Of a stretch of DNA of 64,000 bases, positions 48,932-57,646 are shown in pieces. The DNA comes from Micromonospora haikouensis. Its GTDB lineage: Bacteria > Actinomycetota > Actinomycetes > Mycobacteriales > Micromonosporaceae. Both the position numbers and the translations under genes were made by a program. Within the stretch, counting starts at the first letter, position 1, and each line of letters starts with the position of its first letter. The notes beneath the pieces are model-generated. The model saw nothing but the letters and a program-made list of their open reading frames with translations, had not been told where the DNA came from and did not search any database. The stretch covers positions 219,706 to 283,705 of the forward strand of contig NZ_FMCW01000001.1 in the NCBI RefSeq assembly GCF_900091595.1. Reading direction: 5' to 3'.

Positions 48932-48937
48932 TAGATT
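48932..48937 (+). promoter_or_regulatory. -10 box of the FAH-fold hydrolase gene
   Basis: TAGATT, 6 nt before GTG 48944, with no Shine-Dalgarno; a leaderless start. Confidence 0.6.
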
Positions 48938-48943
48938 GGCCTG

Positions 48944-49747
48944 GTGCGTATCGCTCGTTTCGCTCATGCCAAGGGAATGTCGTTCGGGGTCGTCGAGGGC
49001 GAACCGGGGGCGGGCCCGGAGGGCCTGACCGTCGCCGAGATCGAGGGTCACCCGTTCGGCCAGATCCAGTTCAGCGGCGCCCGGTGGGCGCTCTCCGACG
49101 TCCGGCTGCTCTCCCCGATCCTGCCCAGCAAGGTGGTCTGCGTCGGCCGTAACTACGCCGAGCACGCCGCCGAGCTGGGCAACGACGTGCCCAAGGAGCC
49201 GCTGCTGTTCCTCAAGCCGTCCACCTCCGTGATCGGGCCACGAGACGCCATCCGGCTGCCGATCTTCTCCAAGCAGGTCGAGCACGAGGCCGAGCTGGCC
49301 GTGGTGATCGGCGCGCCGGGGGCCCGCCGGGCCGACCGGGCCGCCGCCGAGCGGGCCATCTTCGGCTACACCTGCGCCAACGACGTCACCGCGCGGGACC
49401 TTCAGCGCTCCGACGGGCAGTGGACCCGGGCCAAGGGCTTCGACTCGTTCTGCCCCATCGGCCCGTGGATCACCACGGGGCTCGACGTGACCGACCTGGA
49501 GGTCCGCTGCGAGGTCGGCCGCAACCCGGACGAGATGGAGGTACGCCAGCTCGGCCGCACCCGGGACATGGTCTTCGACGTGCCGGCCCTGGTGTCGTAC
49601 GTCTCGCACGTGATGACGCTGCTCCCCGGGGACGTGGTCCTCACCGGCACGCCGGCCGGGGTTAGCCCGCTCACGGAGGGGGATACGGTCACCGTGCGTA
49701 TCGAGGGGATCGGGGAGCTGAGCAACCCGGTCGTCCCGGTGACCTGA
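48944..49747 (+). CDS. Fumarylacetoacetate hydrolase-fold protein
   Basis: A 267-residue FAH-superfamily enzyme. Signature GRNYAEHAAELG; metal-binding glutamates in EHEAELAVVIG and Asp in YTCANDVTARDLQ; GDVVLTGTPAGV near the C-terminus. Members hydrolyse or decarboxylate C-C bonds of 3-keto acids (acylpyruvases, 2-hydroxyhepta-2,4-diene-1,7-dioate isomerases, oxaloacetate decarboxylases). Which one cannot be told; acylpyruvase/oxaloacetate decarboxylase-like is the broad default. It is monocistronic and ends in a hairpin just before tRNA-Gln. Confidence 0.85.
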   Translation: MRIARFAHAKGMSFGVVEGEPGAGPEGLTVAEIEGHPFGQIQFSGARWALSDVRLLSPILPSKVVCVGRNYAEHAAELGNDVPKEPLLFLKPSTSVIGPRDAIRLPIFSKQVEHEAELAVVIGAPGARRADRAAAERAIFGYTCANDVTARDLQRSDGQWTRAKGFDSFCPIGPWITTGLDVTDLEVRCEVGRNPDEMEVRQLGRTRDMVFDVPALVSYVSHVMTLLPGDVVLTGTPAGVSPLTEGDTVTVRIEGIGELSNPVVPVT

Positions 49748-49758
49748 GTCGTCGGGAA

Positions 49759-49791
49759 GCCCGAAGCCGCAGGCCAGATGCGGTTTCGGGC
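49759..49791 (+). terminator. Terminator of the FAH-fold gene
   Basis: GCCCGAAGCCGC (49759-49770) pairs with GCGGTTTCGGGC (49780-49791) with one G-T wobble. Confidence 0.7.
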
Positions 49792-49798
49792 CCCCGAT

Positions 49799-49827
49799 TT
49801 GGCCTGTGGGGGGCGGGAGGGTAAAGT
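49799..49827 (+). promoter_or_regulatory. tRNA-Gln promoter
   Basis: TTGGCC (49799-49804), 17-bp spacer, TAAAGT (49822-49827); 46 bp before the tRNA. Confidence 0.65.
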
Positions 49828-49873
49828 TTCTCTCCGGTGCCGCAAGGCGCCGAACGGCACCGCGAGGTGCCAA

Positions 49874-49945
49874 TGGGGTATGGGGTAATTGGCAGCCCGA
49901 CTGATTCTGGTTCAGTTAGTCTAGGTTCGAGTCCTGGTACCCCAG
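49874..49945 (+). tRNA. tRNA-Gln (CTG)
   Basis: Full cloverleaf: acceptor TGGGGTA/TACCCCA, D stem GGGT/GCCC, anticodon stem ACTGA/TCAGT with loop TTCTGGT (anticodon CTG), T arm CTAGG-TTCGAGT-CCTGG, discriminator G. CCA is only partly encoded (CA). Confidence 0.95.
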
Positions 49946-49986
49946 CAACCGGCGTTCGTGAGAGTGTCGGTCGCTGGATCAAGTCG

Positions 49987-50026
49987 GAGATCGCTCCGGC
50001 CCGCGCAAGCGGGCCAGAATGATCTC
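49987..50026 (+). terminator. Terminator after tRNA-Gln
   Basis: GAGATC ... GATCTC outer arms enclose GGCCCGC-GCAA-GCGGGCC. Confidence 0.65.
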
Positions 50027-50036
50027 TGGTAGTTTT

Positions 50037-50151
50037 CAGCGGCACCGCCCGGCAGGGCGGTGGAGCAAGACAGGTTCTGGCCCCGTCGTCTAGCGGCCCA
50101 GGACGCCGCCCTCTCAAGGCGGTAGCGCGGGTTCGAATCCCGTCGGGGCTA
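50037..50151 (+). repeat. tRNA-Glu duplication, unit 1
   Basis: The tRNA-Glu gene plus 42 bp of upstream sequence (CAGCGGCACCGCCCGGCAGG and onward) is duplicated at 50435-50548 with only a few differences, all in the upstream part. Confidence 0.8.
50079..50151 (+). tRNA. tRNA-Glu (CTC), copy 1
   Basis: Acceptor GGCCCCG/CGGGGCT (one G-T), D arm TCTAGCGGCCCAGGA, anticodon stem CCGCC/GGCGG with loop CTCTCAA (anticodon CTC), T arm GCGGG-TTCGAAT-CCCGT, discriminator A. A TAGTTT hexamer (50030-50035) lies 43 bp upstream. Confidence 0.95.
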
Positions 50152-50160
50152 CAGGTTGTC

Positions 50161-50190
50161 CAGCCCGTCTCACTGTGGTGAGGCGGGCTG
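50161..50190 (+). terminator. Terminator after tRNA-Glu copy 1
   Basis: CAGCCCGTCTCAC (50161-50173) with GTGAGGCGGGCTG (50178-50190), followed by ATTT. Confidence 0.8.
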
Positions 50191-50427
50191 ATTTGCGTCC
50201 CAGGCCTCGTGCCGGCGGTCGGCCCGGTGCCGGCCTGCTTCGTGCCGAGCCTGCTTCGGTGCCGGGCCGGCTTGGTTCCGGCGTTCTGCCTCGTGCGGGC
50301 CCGCCTGTCCCGCGCCGGCCGCCCGTTCTCGTGCGGCCCGTTCTCGTGCGGGCGGCCTGTCGCGTGCCGGCCCGGGATGCCGTGGCGCGACGCGCACCCC
50401 TGTGCGCTCACCCCCGGGGCCCGTCGC
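50191..50427. other. Spacer between the two tRNA-Glu genes
   Basis: Low-complexity GC-rich sequence with short direct repeats (CCCGTTCTCGTGCGG twice, GTGCCGG several times). No gene seen. Confidence 0.5.
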
Positions 50428-50433
50428 TAGAAT
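50428..50433 (+). promoter_or_regulatory. -10 box of tRNA-Glu copy 2
   Basis: TAGAAT, 42 bp before the tRNA, at the equivalent place to TAGTTT of copy 1. Confidence 0.55.
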
Positions 50434-50434
50434 A

Positions 50435-50548
50435 CAGCGGCACCGTCCGGCAGGGCGGTGAAGCAGGAAAGTTCTGGCCCCGTCGTCTAGCGGCCCAGGA
50501 CGCCGCCCTCTCAAGGCGGTAGCGCGGGTTCGAATCCCGTCGGGGCTA
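50435..50548 (+). repeat. tRNA-Glu duplication, unit 2
   Basis: Second unit of the duplication described at 50037-50151. The tRNA part is identical; the 41-bp leader differs at a few bases and by one deletion. Confidence 0.8.
50476..50548 (+). tRNA. tRNA-Glu (CTC), copy 2
   Basis: Identical in sequence to copy 1 (50079-50151), with the same cloverleaf and anticodon CTC. Confidence 0.95.
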
Positions 50549-50554
50549 CACCCA

Positions 50555-50590
50555 GGAAGGCCCGTCTCACCCCGGTGAGCCGGGCCTTCC
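50555..50590 (+). terminator. Terminator after tRNA-Glu copy 2
   Basis: 16-bp stem GGAAGGCCCGTCTCAC / GTGAGCCGGGCCTTCC with one mismatch. Similar in its inner part (CCCGTCTCAC) to the terminator of copy 1, consistent with duplication. Confidence 0.8.
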
Positions 50591-50630
50591 CCATTCCCCC
50601 GCCCCCAGCCCCACCCCACCCACTCCGTGT

Positions 50631-50692
50631 CGGTGATCAAGAGATTTGCGTCAGGTTCGGTGCGACAGATGACGCAAATCTCTTGATCACCG
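50631..50692. repeat. Perfect 23-bp inverted repeat
   Basis: Arms 50631-50653 and 50670-50692 are exact complements (core ATCAAGAGATTTGCGTCA), loop 16 nt with GTTCGGTGCG. The arms are strikingly AT-rich for this genome. It lies 26 bp beyond the ndgR stop codon and could terminate ndgR, but the perfection and composition suggest a dispersed element. Confidence 0.8.
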
Positions 50693-50718
50693 GGGGCGGA
50701 GGGGGCGGGGTGGGGGGG

Positions 50719-51417
50719 TTAGAGGCCGCTCAGGCGTTGGCCGGCTCGGACGACGGCCATGGCGTGGCGTTCGCCGGGGCGGCGGCCGAGGCGTTCGATC
50801 GGGCCGGAGATGCTGATCGCGGCGATCACCCGGCCCGTGCGGTCACGGATCGGGGCCGAGACGCTCGCCACACCCGCCTCCCGCTCGGCGACGCTCTGCG
50901 CCCAGCCGCGGCGGCGCACCTCGGCGAGGGTGCGTCCGGTGAACTTCGACCGGGGCAGCAGCGGCATCACCGCCTCCGGCGGCTCCCAGGCCAGCAGGAT
51001 CTGCGCCGCCGAACCGGCGGTCATCGGCAGCACCGAGCCCACCGGGACGGTGTCCCGCAGCCCGCTGGCCCGCTCGGCGGCGGCCACGCAGATCCGCTCG
51101 TCCGCGCGGCGCAGGTAGAGCTGGGCGCTCTCCCCGGTGGCGTCGCGCAGCGCGGCCAGCAGCGGCTCCGCCGCCGTCAGCAGCACGTCCGGCGCGGCGT
51201 TGGCGAGCTCACCGAGCCGGGGGCCCGGGCGCCAACGGCCCTGGGTGTCCCGGACGAGCATCCGGTGGATCTCCAGCGCCTGTGCCAGCCGGTGCGCGGT
51301 GGCCCGGGGCAGCTTGGTGCGTTCAACGAGTTCGGCCAGGCTGGCGCCGTCGACACAGGCGGCCAGGATGACCACCGCCTTGTCGAGAACGCCGACACCG
51401 CTCATACTGTGTCCCAC
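50719..51417 (-). CDS. ndgR: IclR-family regulator of leuCD (NdgR)
   Basis: A 232-residue regulator: winged helix at residues ~8-60 (GVGVLDKAVVILAACVDG, LPRATAHRLAQALEIHRML) and C-terminal IclR effector domain (SAQLYLRRADERICVAAAER, SGLRDTVPVGSVLPM). The sequence closely follows Streptomyces NdgR/AreB, which controls leuCD and other amino acid genes. GTG 51417 is preferred over ATG 51405 because TAAATT is 7 nt upstream with TGGACA 17 bp further, a leaderless promoter. It is divergent from leuC across only 37 bp, so one bound dimer could govern both genes. Confidence 0.92.
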   Translation of the reverse strand: MGHSMSGVGVLDKAVVILAACVDGASLAELVERTKLPRATAHRLAQALEIHRMLVRDTQGRWRPGPRLGELANAAPDVLLTAAEPLLAALRDATGESAQLYLRRADERICVAAAERASGLRDTVPVGSVLPMTAGSAAQILLAWEPPEAVMPLLPRSKFTGRTLAEVRRRGWAQSVAEREAGVASVSAPIRDRTGRVIAAISISGPIERLGRRPGERHAMAVVRAGQRLSGL

Positions 51418-51454
51418 AAGCCGAAATTTACCTCCCAGAATTTAGGATGTCCAG
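51418..51454. promoter_or_regulatory. 37-bp divergent ndgR-leuC promoter region
   Basis: ndgR: TGGACA, 17-bp spacer, TAAATT (complement of 51425-51430). leuC: TAGGAT (51443-51448), 6 nt before ATG; its -35 is poor, which would fit dependence on an activator. AAATTTACCTCCCAGAATTT contains the inverted AAATT/AATTT and is the likely NdgR site (inference). Confidence 0.65.
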
Positions 51455-52897
51455 ATGGTGGGAGACACTCGACCGAGGACCCTGGCCGAGAAGGTCTGGG
51501 GCGCGCACGTCGTCCGGTCCGCCGACGGTGAACCGGACCTGCTCTACATCGACCTGCACCTGCTGCACGAGGTCACCAGCCCGCAGGCCTTCGACGGCCT
51601 GCGGCTCGCCGGCCGCCGCGTGCGCCGCACCGACCTCACGCTCGCGACCGAGGACCACAACACCCCCACGGGGTACGCCGACCCGGCGTTCTCGCAGCGG
51701 CGCGGCGACCTGCTCACGATCGCGGACCCCACCTCCCGCACCCAGATCGAGACGCTGCGCCGCAACTGCGCCGAGTTCGGCGTGCGGCTGCACCCGCTCG
51801 GCGACGCCAACCAGGGCATCGTGCACGTCATCGGCCCGCAGCTCGGCGTCACCCAGCCCGGCATGACGATCGTCTGTGGCGATTCCCACACCGCCACCCA
51901 CGGCGCCTTCGGCGCGCTCGCGTTCGGCATCGGCACCAGCGAGGTCGAGCACGTGCTGGCCACCCAGACGCTGCCGCAGGCCCGCCCGAAGACGATGGCC
52001 GTGAACGTCACCGGCCAGCTCGGCCCCGGCGTCACCGCCAAGGACCTGGTGCTCGCCCTCATCGCCCAGGTCGGCACCGGCGGTGGCCGCGGCCACATCG
52101 TGGAGTACCGGGGCGAGGCGATCCGCGCGCTCTCCATGGAGGGGCGGATGACCGTCGCCAACATGTCGATCGAGTGGGGCGCCAAGGCCGGCATGATCGC
52201 GCCGGACGAGACCACCTTCGCGTACCTCAAGGGGCGGCCGAACGCGCCCCAGGGGGCCGACTGGGACGCGGCGGTGGAGTACTGGCGGAGCCTGCCCACC
52301 GACGAGGGCGCGACGTTCGACGCCGAGGTGACCCTCGACGCGACCCGGATCACGCCGTTCGTCACCTGGGGCACGAACCCGGGCCAGGGTGCGCCGCTGG
52401 GCGCGGCCGTCCCCGATCCGGAGGAGTTCGCCGGCGAGTCCGAGCGGGCCGCCGCCCGCCGCGCGCTGGAGTACATGGACCTCACCCCCGGAACTCCGCT
52501 GCGCGACCTCTCCGTCGACGTGGTCTTCGTCGGCTCCTGCACCAACGGCCGCCTGGAGGACCTCCGCGCCGCCGCCGACGTGCTGCGCGGACACACGGTC
52601 GCCGACGGCGTACGGATGCTCGTGGTGCCCGGCTCGGCCGCCGTCCGGGAGGCCGCCGAGGCCGAGGGGCTGGACAAGGTCTTCACCGACGCCGGGGCCG
52701 AGTGGCGGTTCGCCGGCTGCTCGATGTGCCTGGGCATGAACCCGGACACGCTCGCCCCGGGTGAGCGTTCCGCCTCGACCTCCAACCGCAACTTCGAGGG
52801 CCGCCAGGGCCGGGGCGGACGCACCCACCTGGTGTCGCCGCCGGTCGCCGCCGCCACCGCCGTGGTCGGCCGGCTCGCCGCCCCCGCAGACCTGTAG
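51455..52897 (+). CDS. leuC: 3-isopropylmalate dehydratase, large subunit
   Basis: A 480-residue aconitase-family subunit (EC 4.2.1.33) carrying the [4Fe-4S] cluster through cysteines in [12 protein letters not shown] and [10 protein letters not shown]. Other motifs: [20 protein letters not shown] and [19 protein letters not shown]. With LeuD it isomerises 2- to 3-isopropylmalate, and citramalate in the CimA pathway. ATG 51455 is 6 nt after TAGGAT without Shine-Dalgarno. leuD follows 16 bp later. Confidence 0.96.
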   Translation: MVGDTRPRTLAEKVWGAHVVRSADGEPDLLYIDLHLLHEVTSPQAFDGLRLAGRRVRRTDLTLATEDHNTPTGYADPAFSQRRGDLLTIADPTSRTQIETLRRNCAEFGVRLHPLGDANQGIVHVIGPQLGVTQPGMTIVCGDSHTATHGAFGALAFGIGTSEVEHVLATQTLPQARPKTMAVNVTGQLGPGVTAKDLVLALIAQVGTGGGRGHIVEYRGEAIRALSMEGRMTVANMSIEWGAKAGMIAPDETTFAYLKGRPNAPQGADWDAAVEYWRSLPTDEGATFDAEVTLDATRITPFVTWGTNPGQGAPLGAAVPDPEEFAGESERAAARRALEYMDLTPGTPLRDLSVDVVFVGSCTNGRLEDLRAAADVLRGHTVADGVRMLVVPGSAAVREAAEAEGLDKVFTDAGAEWRFAGCSMCLGMNPDTLAPGERSASTSNRNFEGRQGRGGRTHLVSPPVAAATAVVGRLAAPADL

Positions 52898-52913
52898 AAG
52901 GGCAGCCGCACAG

Positions 52914-53501
52914 ATGGACAAGTTCACCGTGCACACCGGCACCGCCGTGCCGCTGCGCCGTTCCAACGTGGACACGGATCAGATCATCCCCGCCGTGTAC
53001 CTCAAGCGGGTGACCCGGACGGGATTCGCCGACGGGCTCTTCAACGCGTGGCGGGAGGACCCTTCATTCGTGTTGAACGATGCCGCGTATTCGGGTGCGT
53101 CGATTCTTGTGGCGGGCCCGGAGTTCGGCACGGGGTCCTCCCGGGAGCACGCCGTGTGGGCGCTGCGCGACTGGGGGTTCAAGGCGGTGGTCTCGCCCCG
53201 GTTCGGCGACATCTTCCGCGGCAATGCCCTCAAGGAGGGTCTGCTGCCGGTCGAGTTGGAATTGCGGGCCGTCGAGGAGTTGTGGTCCCTCGTCGAGTCC
53301 GACCCGACCACCCCGGTCACCGTCGACCTGGCGTCCCGTGAGGTCCGGGCCGGGGACGCCACCTGGTCCTTCCCCCTCGACGACTTCAGCCGCTGGCGGC
53401 TGATGGAGGGGTTGGATGACATTGGACTCACTCTTCGGCACGAGCCCGACATCACCTCCTACGAGCGCGGCCGGAGGCCGTTCCTGCCCTCCGTGGCATA
53501 G
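52914..53501 (+). CDS. leuD: 3-isopropylmalate dehydratase, small subunit
   Basis: A 195-residue swivel-domain subunit. Motifs: [20 protein letters not shown] near the start, [20 protein letters not shown] (substrate-binding loop) and [19 protein letters not shown]. It pairs with LeuC from the same operon. GAAGGG lies 10 nt before ATG 52914. A hairpin follows the stop codon. Confidence 0.96.
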   Translation: MDKFTVHTGTAVPLRRSNVDTDQIIPAVYLKRVTRTGFADGLFNAWREDPSFVLNDAAYSGASILVAGPEFGTGSSREHAVWALRDWGFKAVVSPRFGDIFRGNALKEGLLPVELELRAVEELWSLVESDPTTPVTVDLASREVRAGDATWSFPLDDFSRWRLMEGLDDIGLTLRHEPDITSYERGRRPFLPSVA

Positions 53502-53529
53502 CCGTACGCCCGATCCCGCATCGGTTTCC

Positions 53530-53556
53530 GCCCCCACCGGCCTCGCCGGTGGGGGC
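53530..53556 (+). terminator. Terminator of leuCD
   Basis: GCCCCCACCGG / CCGGTGGGGGC, 11-bp perfect stem, 5-nt loop. Confidence 0.8.
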
Positions 53557-53673
53557 GAATCCGTTACGACACAAGGGCTTTTTTCCACCGAATGTTTGTG
53601 TCCAGGCAGCACAGGGCATACCGTGCGCGCAGAATGGCTCGCGTCGAGTCAGTTGCACAATCGGGAGGAAGTC

Positions 53674-54396
53674 GTGAACAAGGCCGAGCTCATCGAGGCG
53701 CTCGCCGTTCGCCTGGGGGACCGGAAGACGGCGACGGCCGCGCTCGACGCGGTCCTCGCTGAGGTCCAGGCGGCGGTCACCAAGGGCGAGAAGGTGGCGA
53801 TCACCGGATTCGGAGCGTTCGAGAAGCGCGTCCGGGGTGCGCGAACAGCGCGCAACCCGCGTACCGGCGAGGCGGTGAAGGTCAAGAAGACATCCGTCCC
53901 GACCTTCCGGGCCGGCGCCGGTTTCAAGGAGATGGTGGCCAGCGGGAAGGTGCCGAAGGCCACGGTGGCGGCGAAGAAGACCGCCACGGCCGCCACCAAG
54001 GCGACGACCGCCAAGGCCACCACGGCCAAGGCGGCCGGGACCAAGGCCACCACGGCCAAGGCCACCACCGCGAAGGCGGCCGGTGCCAAGGCCACCGGGG
54101 CGAAGGCCACCGCGGCCAAGGCGGCCGGGGCCAAGGCGACGGGGGCGAAGGCCACCACCGCGAAGGCCACCACCGCGACGAAGAAGGCCGCCCCGGCGAA
54201 GGCGACCAAGACGACGGCGGCCAAGACCGCCACCAAGAAGGCCGCCCCGGCGAAGAAGTCGGCGGCGGCGACCAAGTCGACCGCGGCGAAGAAGACCACC
54301 ACGGCGTCGGCCAAGAGCACCACGGCCAAGAGCACGGCGGCCAAGAAGGCGCCGGCGAAGAAGTCCCCGGCCAAGAAGGCGGCCACCAAGCGCTGA
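53674..54396 (+). CDS. hup: HU-type nucleoid protein with long Lys/Ala/Thr tail
   Basis: A 240-residue protein. Residues 1-92 are a canonical HU fold ([40 protein letters not shown] with the DNA-intercalating RNP). The remaining ~148 residues are low-complexity repeats of the KATTAKA, KKAAPAK and KKSPAKK type, like the histone-H1-like tail of mycobacterial HupB and streptomycete HupS. It compacts DNA; the tail is a known target of modification in HupB. GGGAGG precedes GTG 53674. The repetitive tail may vary in length between strains. Confidence 0.95.
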   Translation: MNKAELIEALAVRLGDRKTATAALDAVLAEVQAAVTKGEKVAITGFGAFEKRVRGARTARNPRTGEAVKVKKTSVPTFRAGAGFKEMVASGKVPKATVAAKKTATAATKATTAKATTAKAAGTKATTAKATTAKAAGAKATGAKATAAKAAGAKATGAKATTAKATTATKKAAPAKATKTTAAKTATKKAAPAKKSAAATKSTAAKKTTTASAKSTTAKSTAAKKAPAKKSPAKKAATKR

Positions 54397-54411
54397 CCGG
54401 CCGGCACCGTC

Positions 54412-54448
54412 CCGCGGGGCGCCCACCCGAACGGTGTGCGCCCCGCGG
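54412..54448 (+). terminator. Terminator of hup
   Basis: CCGCGGGGCGC (54412-54422) with GCGCCCCGCGG (54438-54448), extended inward by CAC/GTG. Confidence 0.75.
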
Positions 54449-54606
54449 CGTGTGGGGCCCATGGCGTGTGCTGCCCGGAGGGTGGTTGCCGGTGCCGGGC
54501 GGTGCGACCGGTCGCCGTCGCGGGATGGGCGAGCCGACCGTTGACCGGCGGCGTGCCCCGCGCGGAGAATCGCCGAACCCCTCAAACGGTCGGCGAAAGG
54601 CAGCCC

Positions 54607-56631
54607 GTGCGCTACCGCCACCTCAGCACCGCCGCGCTCGCCCTCGGCATCGTCGTGCTCACCGACGTGCTGCGGGTCTTCCTCCCGTCGGTCATCACCA
54701 TCTTCGGGCAGGCCGCGACCACCCCCGCCGAGCTGCTCGGCGCGTTCGCGCTGGGCTGGTTCGTGCTCGCGCTCGCGTTCCCGCCGCTGGTCCGCCGGCT
54801 CGGGGCGCGGCCCGTCACGCTCGCCGCCGCCGTCGCGCTGGGCGGCGCGCGGCTCGCCCTCACCGCCGCACCGGGCGGCCGTACGCAGCTCTGGCTGGCC
54901 ACCGTCGGCCTCCTCGCCGGACTGCTCTGGCTGGCCGGCACCGCCGCCACCACGGGCCGGCCGGTGCCGGGGCTGGCGCTGGGCATCGCCCTCGGCGCGG
55001 TCGTGCACGCGGTGCTCGGCACGTACGACCTGGTCTGGCGGGGTGGCCCGGTCGGGTGGGCCGGCAGCGTGGCCCTCGTGGCGGTGTTCCTGGTCGCCGC
55101 GGCCCGTCCCGCGCGGCCGGCGGAACCGGGCGCGGCCCGCGCGTGGCTGCTCGCCGGCCCGGCGTTGCTGTTGACCGGCCTCGTGGCGCTCTCCCCGGCG
55201 GTGGCCGCGACGGCCGCCTCCTACTGGCGCGGCCCCGGCGGCGGGCTCTCCTGGCCACCGGAACCCGGCGACGTGCCCGCTCTGCCGGCCTGGGCGGTCG
55301 GCATCTTCCTGCTCGCCGCGCTGGCCCGGCCGCCCCGGGGGCGCTGGCGGGTGGCCGGCCCGCTGGCGCTGGTGGTCGGCGCGGTGCTGTTCGCCACCCG
55401 CGACGCCGGGCTGCTGGGGCCGGCGGTCGTGCTGACCGCCGCCGGCACGGGTGCCTGCCTCGCCCTCGCCGACGCCGTGCCGCCCGCCGCGTCACCCGGT
55501 GCCGCCGTGCCGCCCGTCGCCGCCGTGCCGCCTGCCGGTGCCGCGCCGCCCGTCGTCGCCGCGCCGCCCGTCGTCGCCGCGCCGCCCGCCGGTGCCGCGC
55601 CGTCCGCTGTCCCGTCGACTGCCGCCGCGTCGTCCACCCCCGGGGTCGCGCCGGGCCGGCCCGGCCTCGCGGCGGTGCTCGGCATGCTGCTCTTCGCCGT
55701 CGCCGCCGTCGGCTACTACGCCGCCTACGACCTCGGCTACCCCAACGCCGCCGTGCCGGTCGCGATGGCCGGCCTCGTCGCCGCCGTGGCCCTCGGTGGG
55801 CCCCGGCGGGCGACGTCCACGCCGCCCCGACGGTGGGTTCGGGGAACCGCCGCGGCCTGCGGCCTCGTCGTGCTCGTCGCGACGGGACTGCCGTCGGGCG
55901 CTTTCGCCCCGCTGCGGCCCGGCACGCCCCCGGCGGCGGTCCGGGTGGTGGCCTACAACATCCGGATGGGGTTCGGACTGGACGGTCGCTTCGACCCCGA
56001 CGGGCTCGCCCGGGTGGTCGCGCGCGAGCGCCCCGACATCGTGGTCCTCGGCGAGGTGGACCGGGGCTGGCTGCTCAACGGTGGCCACGACACCCTCGCC
56101 CTGCTCGCGGCGCGGCTGCGCATGCCGTACGTCTTCGCGCCCGCCGCCGATCCGCTCTGGGGCGACGCGGTCCTCGGCCGGTTCCCCCTGACGGCGGCCC
56201 GCAGCGAGCGGCTGGCCGCGGTGGGCGCGCCCACCGGAGCCCAGGCACTCGGCGTCACCGTGGACCTCGGCGGCGGCGTACGCCTCGCGGTGGTCGCCAC
56301 CCACCTGCAGCCGCCGCCGGGGCGGGAGCCCGTGGCGCAGGCCCGCGCGGTGGCGGGCTTCGCCCTCCGGTACGCCGCCGGACTGCCTCTCGTGGTCGCC
56401 GGTGACCTCAACACCGAGCCGGGCGCCCCGGGCTATGCGGAGTTCACCCGTGCGGGGCTGGTGGACGCCCTCGCCTCGGCCCGGCCCCTGCCAACCAGCC
56501 CGGCGGACGAGCCGCGCGAACAGATCGACCACGTGCTGGTCTCGGCGGGCATGCGCGCCGCCGACCCGGTGGCACCCCGCAGCACCGCCAGCGACCACCT
56601 CCCGGTCGCGGTGACCCTGGCCCTGCCGTGA
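54607..56631 (+). CDS. Multi-pass membrane protein with C-terminal endonuclease/exonuclease/phosphatase domain
   Basis: A 674-residue protein. Residues ~5-290 contain about nine hydrophobic segments, 290-345 a Pro/Ala/Val linker made of repeated [13 protein letters not shown] units, further membrane segments to ~435, then an EEP domain ([22 protein letters not shown] with catalytic Glu, [31 protein letters not shown]). The catalytic residues look intact. Substrate unknown; related to the smaller protein at 37265-38263. GTG 54607 follows GAAAGG. The linker is encoded by imperfect tandem repeats and may be length-variable. Confidence 0.82.
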   Translation: MRYRHLSTAALALGIVVLTDVLRVFLPSVITIFGQAATTPAELLGAFALGWFVLALAFPPLVRRLGARPVTLAAAVALGGARLALTAAPGGRTQLWLATVGLLAGLLWLAGTAATTGRPVPGLALGIALGAVVHAVLGTYDLVWRGGPVGWAGSVALVAVFLVAAARPARPAEPGAARAWLLAGPALLLTGLVALSPAVAATAASYWRGPGGGLSWPPEPGDVPALPAWAVGIFLLAALARPPRGRWRVAGPLALVVGAVLFATRDAGLLGPAVVLTAAGTGACLALADAVPPAASPGAAVPPVAAVPPAGAAPPVVAAPPVVAAPPAGAAPSAVPSTAAASSTPGVAPGRPGLAAVLGMLLFAVAAVGYYAAYDLGYPNAAVPVAMAGLVAAVALGGPRRATSTPPRRWVRGTAAACGLVVLVATGLPSGAFAPLRPGTPPAAVRVVAYNIRMGFGLDGRFDPDGLARVVARERPDIVVLGEVDRGWLLNGGHDTLALLAARLRMPYVFAPAADPLWGDAVLGRFPLTAARSERLAAVGAPTGAQALGVTVDLGGGVRLAVVATHLQPPPGREPVAQARAVAGFALRYAAGLPLVVAGDLNTEPGAPGYAEFTRAGLVDALASARPLPTSPADEPREQIDHVLVSAGMRAADPVAPRSTASDHLPVAVTLALP

Positions 56632-56705
56632 CGCCCGTCCGCCCTGCCCCGCCCTGGCCCTGCCGTGACGCCCGCCCGCTGCGTCGGGCTGCGGGTGTGG
56701 GTGGT

Positions 56706-56754
56706 GAGAGGGGAACCCTTCTCTACCGTATGCGTTAAGAAGGGGCCCTTCCTT
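56706..56754 (-). repeat. Stop-codon-anchored palindromic repeat, copy D
   Basis: On the minus strand the mutT1 stop codon TAA (56755-56753) overlaps the element start (T-AAGGAAGGGCCCCTTC); centre TTAACGCATAC; right arm AGAAGGGTTCCCCTC is diverged. Same orientation relative to its gene as copies A-C. Confidence 0.82.
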
Positions 56755-57631
56755 ACCAGCGGTCGGCGGCGAGGAGGCGGTCGGCGGCGAAGGCGAGCAG
56801 CCAGCCGCCGCCCTTTTCGGTGGTGAAGTCGCCGGCGCGGCCGGTGAGGCGTTCCAGCGCGCCGGGCATCACCTTGCCCTGGCTGCACGCCCCGGCCGCG
56901 CCCCCGGCGGCGGCCAGCTCGGCCAGGCAGGCGGCGGCGGCCAGCGCCCGCTCGTGCGGGTCCTGGCCGGGCCGCGGCTCGTCCAGGTCACCGGTCACCT
57001 CGACCGGCAGGTCGAGCAGGGCGGCGGCCGGGTCGAGGGTCTGCACGCAGCGGCGGGCGGACGCGGACAGCAGCCGGGTCGGGCGGACCAGCGCCACCAG
57101 GGGCGCGAGGGCGTGCGCCTGGGCCCAGCCGGTGGCGTCGAGCGGCCGGGCGGAGTCCGGCCCGGACCAGGTGCCGCGCTGGCCGGCCTGCGCGTGCCGG
57201 ACCAGGGCCACCGTCGCGGTGACCGGCGGGAGGGCGGCGAACGCGGTCAGCACCTCGGCGTCGTGCGGGTAGCTGACCAGGCGGGCGGCCTCCCCGACGG
57301 GCAGCCACCGGATGTCGTCGACCTCGGTGTCGGGCTGGAAGCCGCCCGTGTCGACGGCCCGCATCGACCAGTAGTCGACGACCTTCGGCCGGCCCTCGCT
57401 GCGGTAGCGCACGGTGGGCAGCCGCACCTGCGGCACCGCCCGCACGTCGGCCTCCTCGGCGACCTCCCGCACGGCGGCCAGCAGCGGGTGCTCGCCCGGC
57501 TCCAGCTTGCCCTTCGGCAGCGACCAGTCGCCGTAGCGGGGGCGGTGCACGAGGCAGACCAGCACGCCGCCATCGGCCTGCCGCCAGGCCACCCCGCCCG
57601 CCGCCCGGATCACGCGTTCCCCCTCCGGCAT
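56753..57631 (-). CDS. mutT1: Nudix-histidine phosphatase fusion, MutT1-type 8-oxo-(d)GTP phosphohydrolase
   Basis: A 292-residue two-domain protein like mycobacterial MutT1: Nudix domain (residues ~7-135) and histidine-phosphatase domain (~140-290, LVRHAQAG). The Nudix box runs from G41 (GKLEPGEHP through REVAEEADV); the conserved Gly near its end is Asp. MutT1 hydrolyses 8-oxo-GTP/dGTP and diadenosine polyphosphates in mycobacteria. ATG 57631 lies 15 bp after the ppk stop, so it is cotranscribed with polyphosphate kinase. The C-terminus shares its stop codon with repeat copy D. Confidence 0.87.
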   Translation of the reverse strand: MPEGERVIRAAGGVAWRQADGGVLVCLVHRPRYGDWSLPKGKLEPGEHPLLAAVREVAEEADVRAVPQVRLPTVRYRSEGRPKVVDYWSMRAVDTGGFQPDTEVDDIRWLPVGEAARLVSYPHDAEVLTAFAALPPVTATVALVRHAQAGQRGTWSGPDSARPLDATGWAQAHALAPLVALVRPTRLLSASARRCVQTLDPAAALLDLPVEVTGDLDEPRPGQDPHERALAAAACLAELAAAGGAAGACSQGKVMPGALERLTGRAGDFTTEKGGGWLLAFAADRLLAADRW

Positions 57632-57646
57632 CCGCTCAGCCTAGGC

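Noticed and set aside
49874..50548. tRNA cluster as an integration hot spot with attachment-site duplication
   Set aside because: No integrase, no direct repeat of a tRNA 3' end away from the genes, and flanking genes are ordinary core genes. The duplicated tRNA-Glu is a local duplication.
53980..54390. Tandem short repeats that could suggest a satellite or CRISPR-like array
   Set aside because: They are in frame and encode the Lys/Ala/Thr tail of HU; no spacers of regular size are present.
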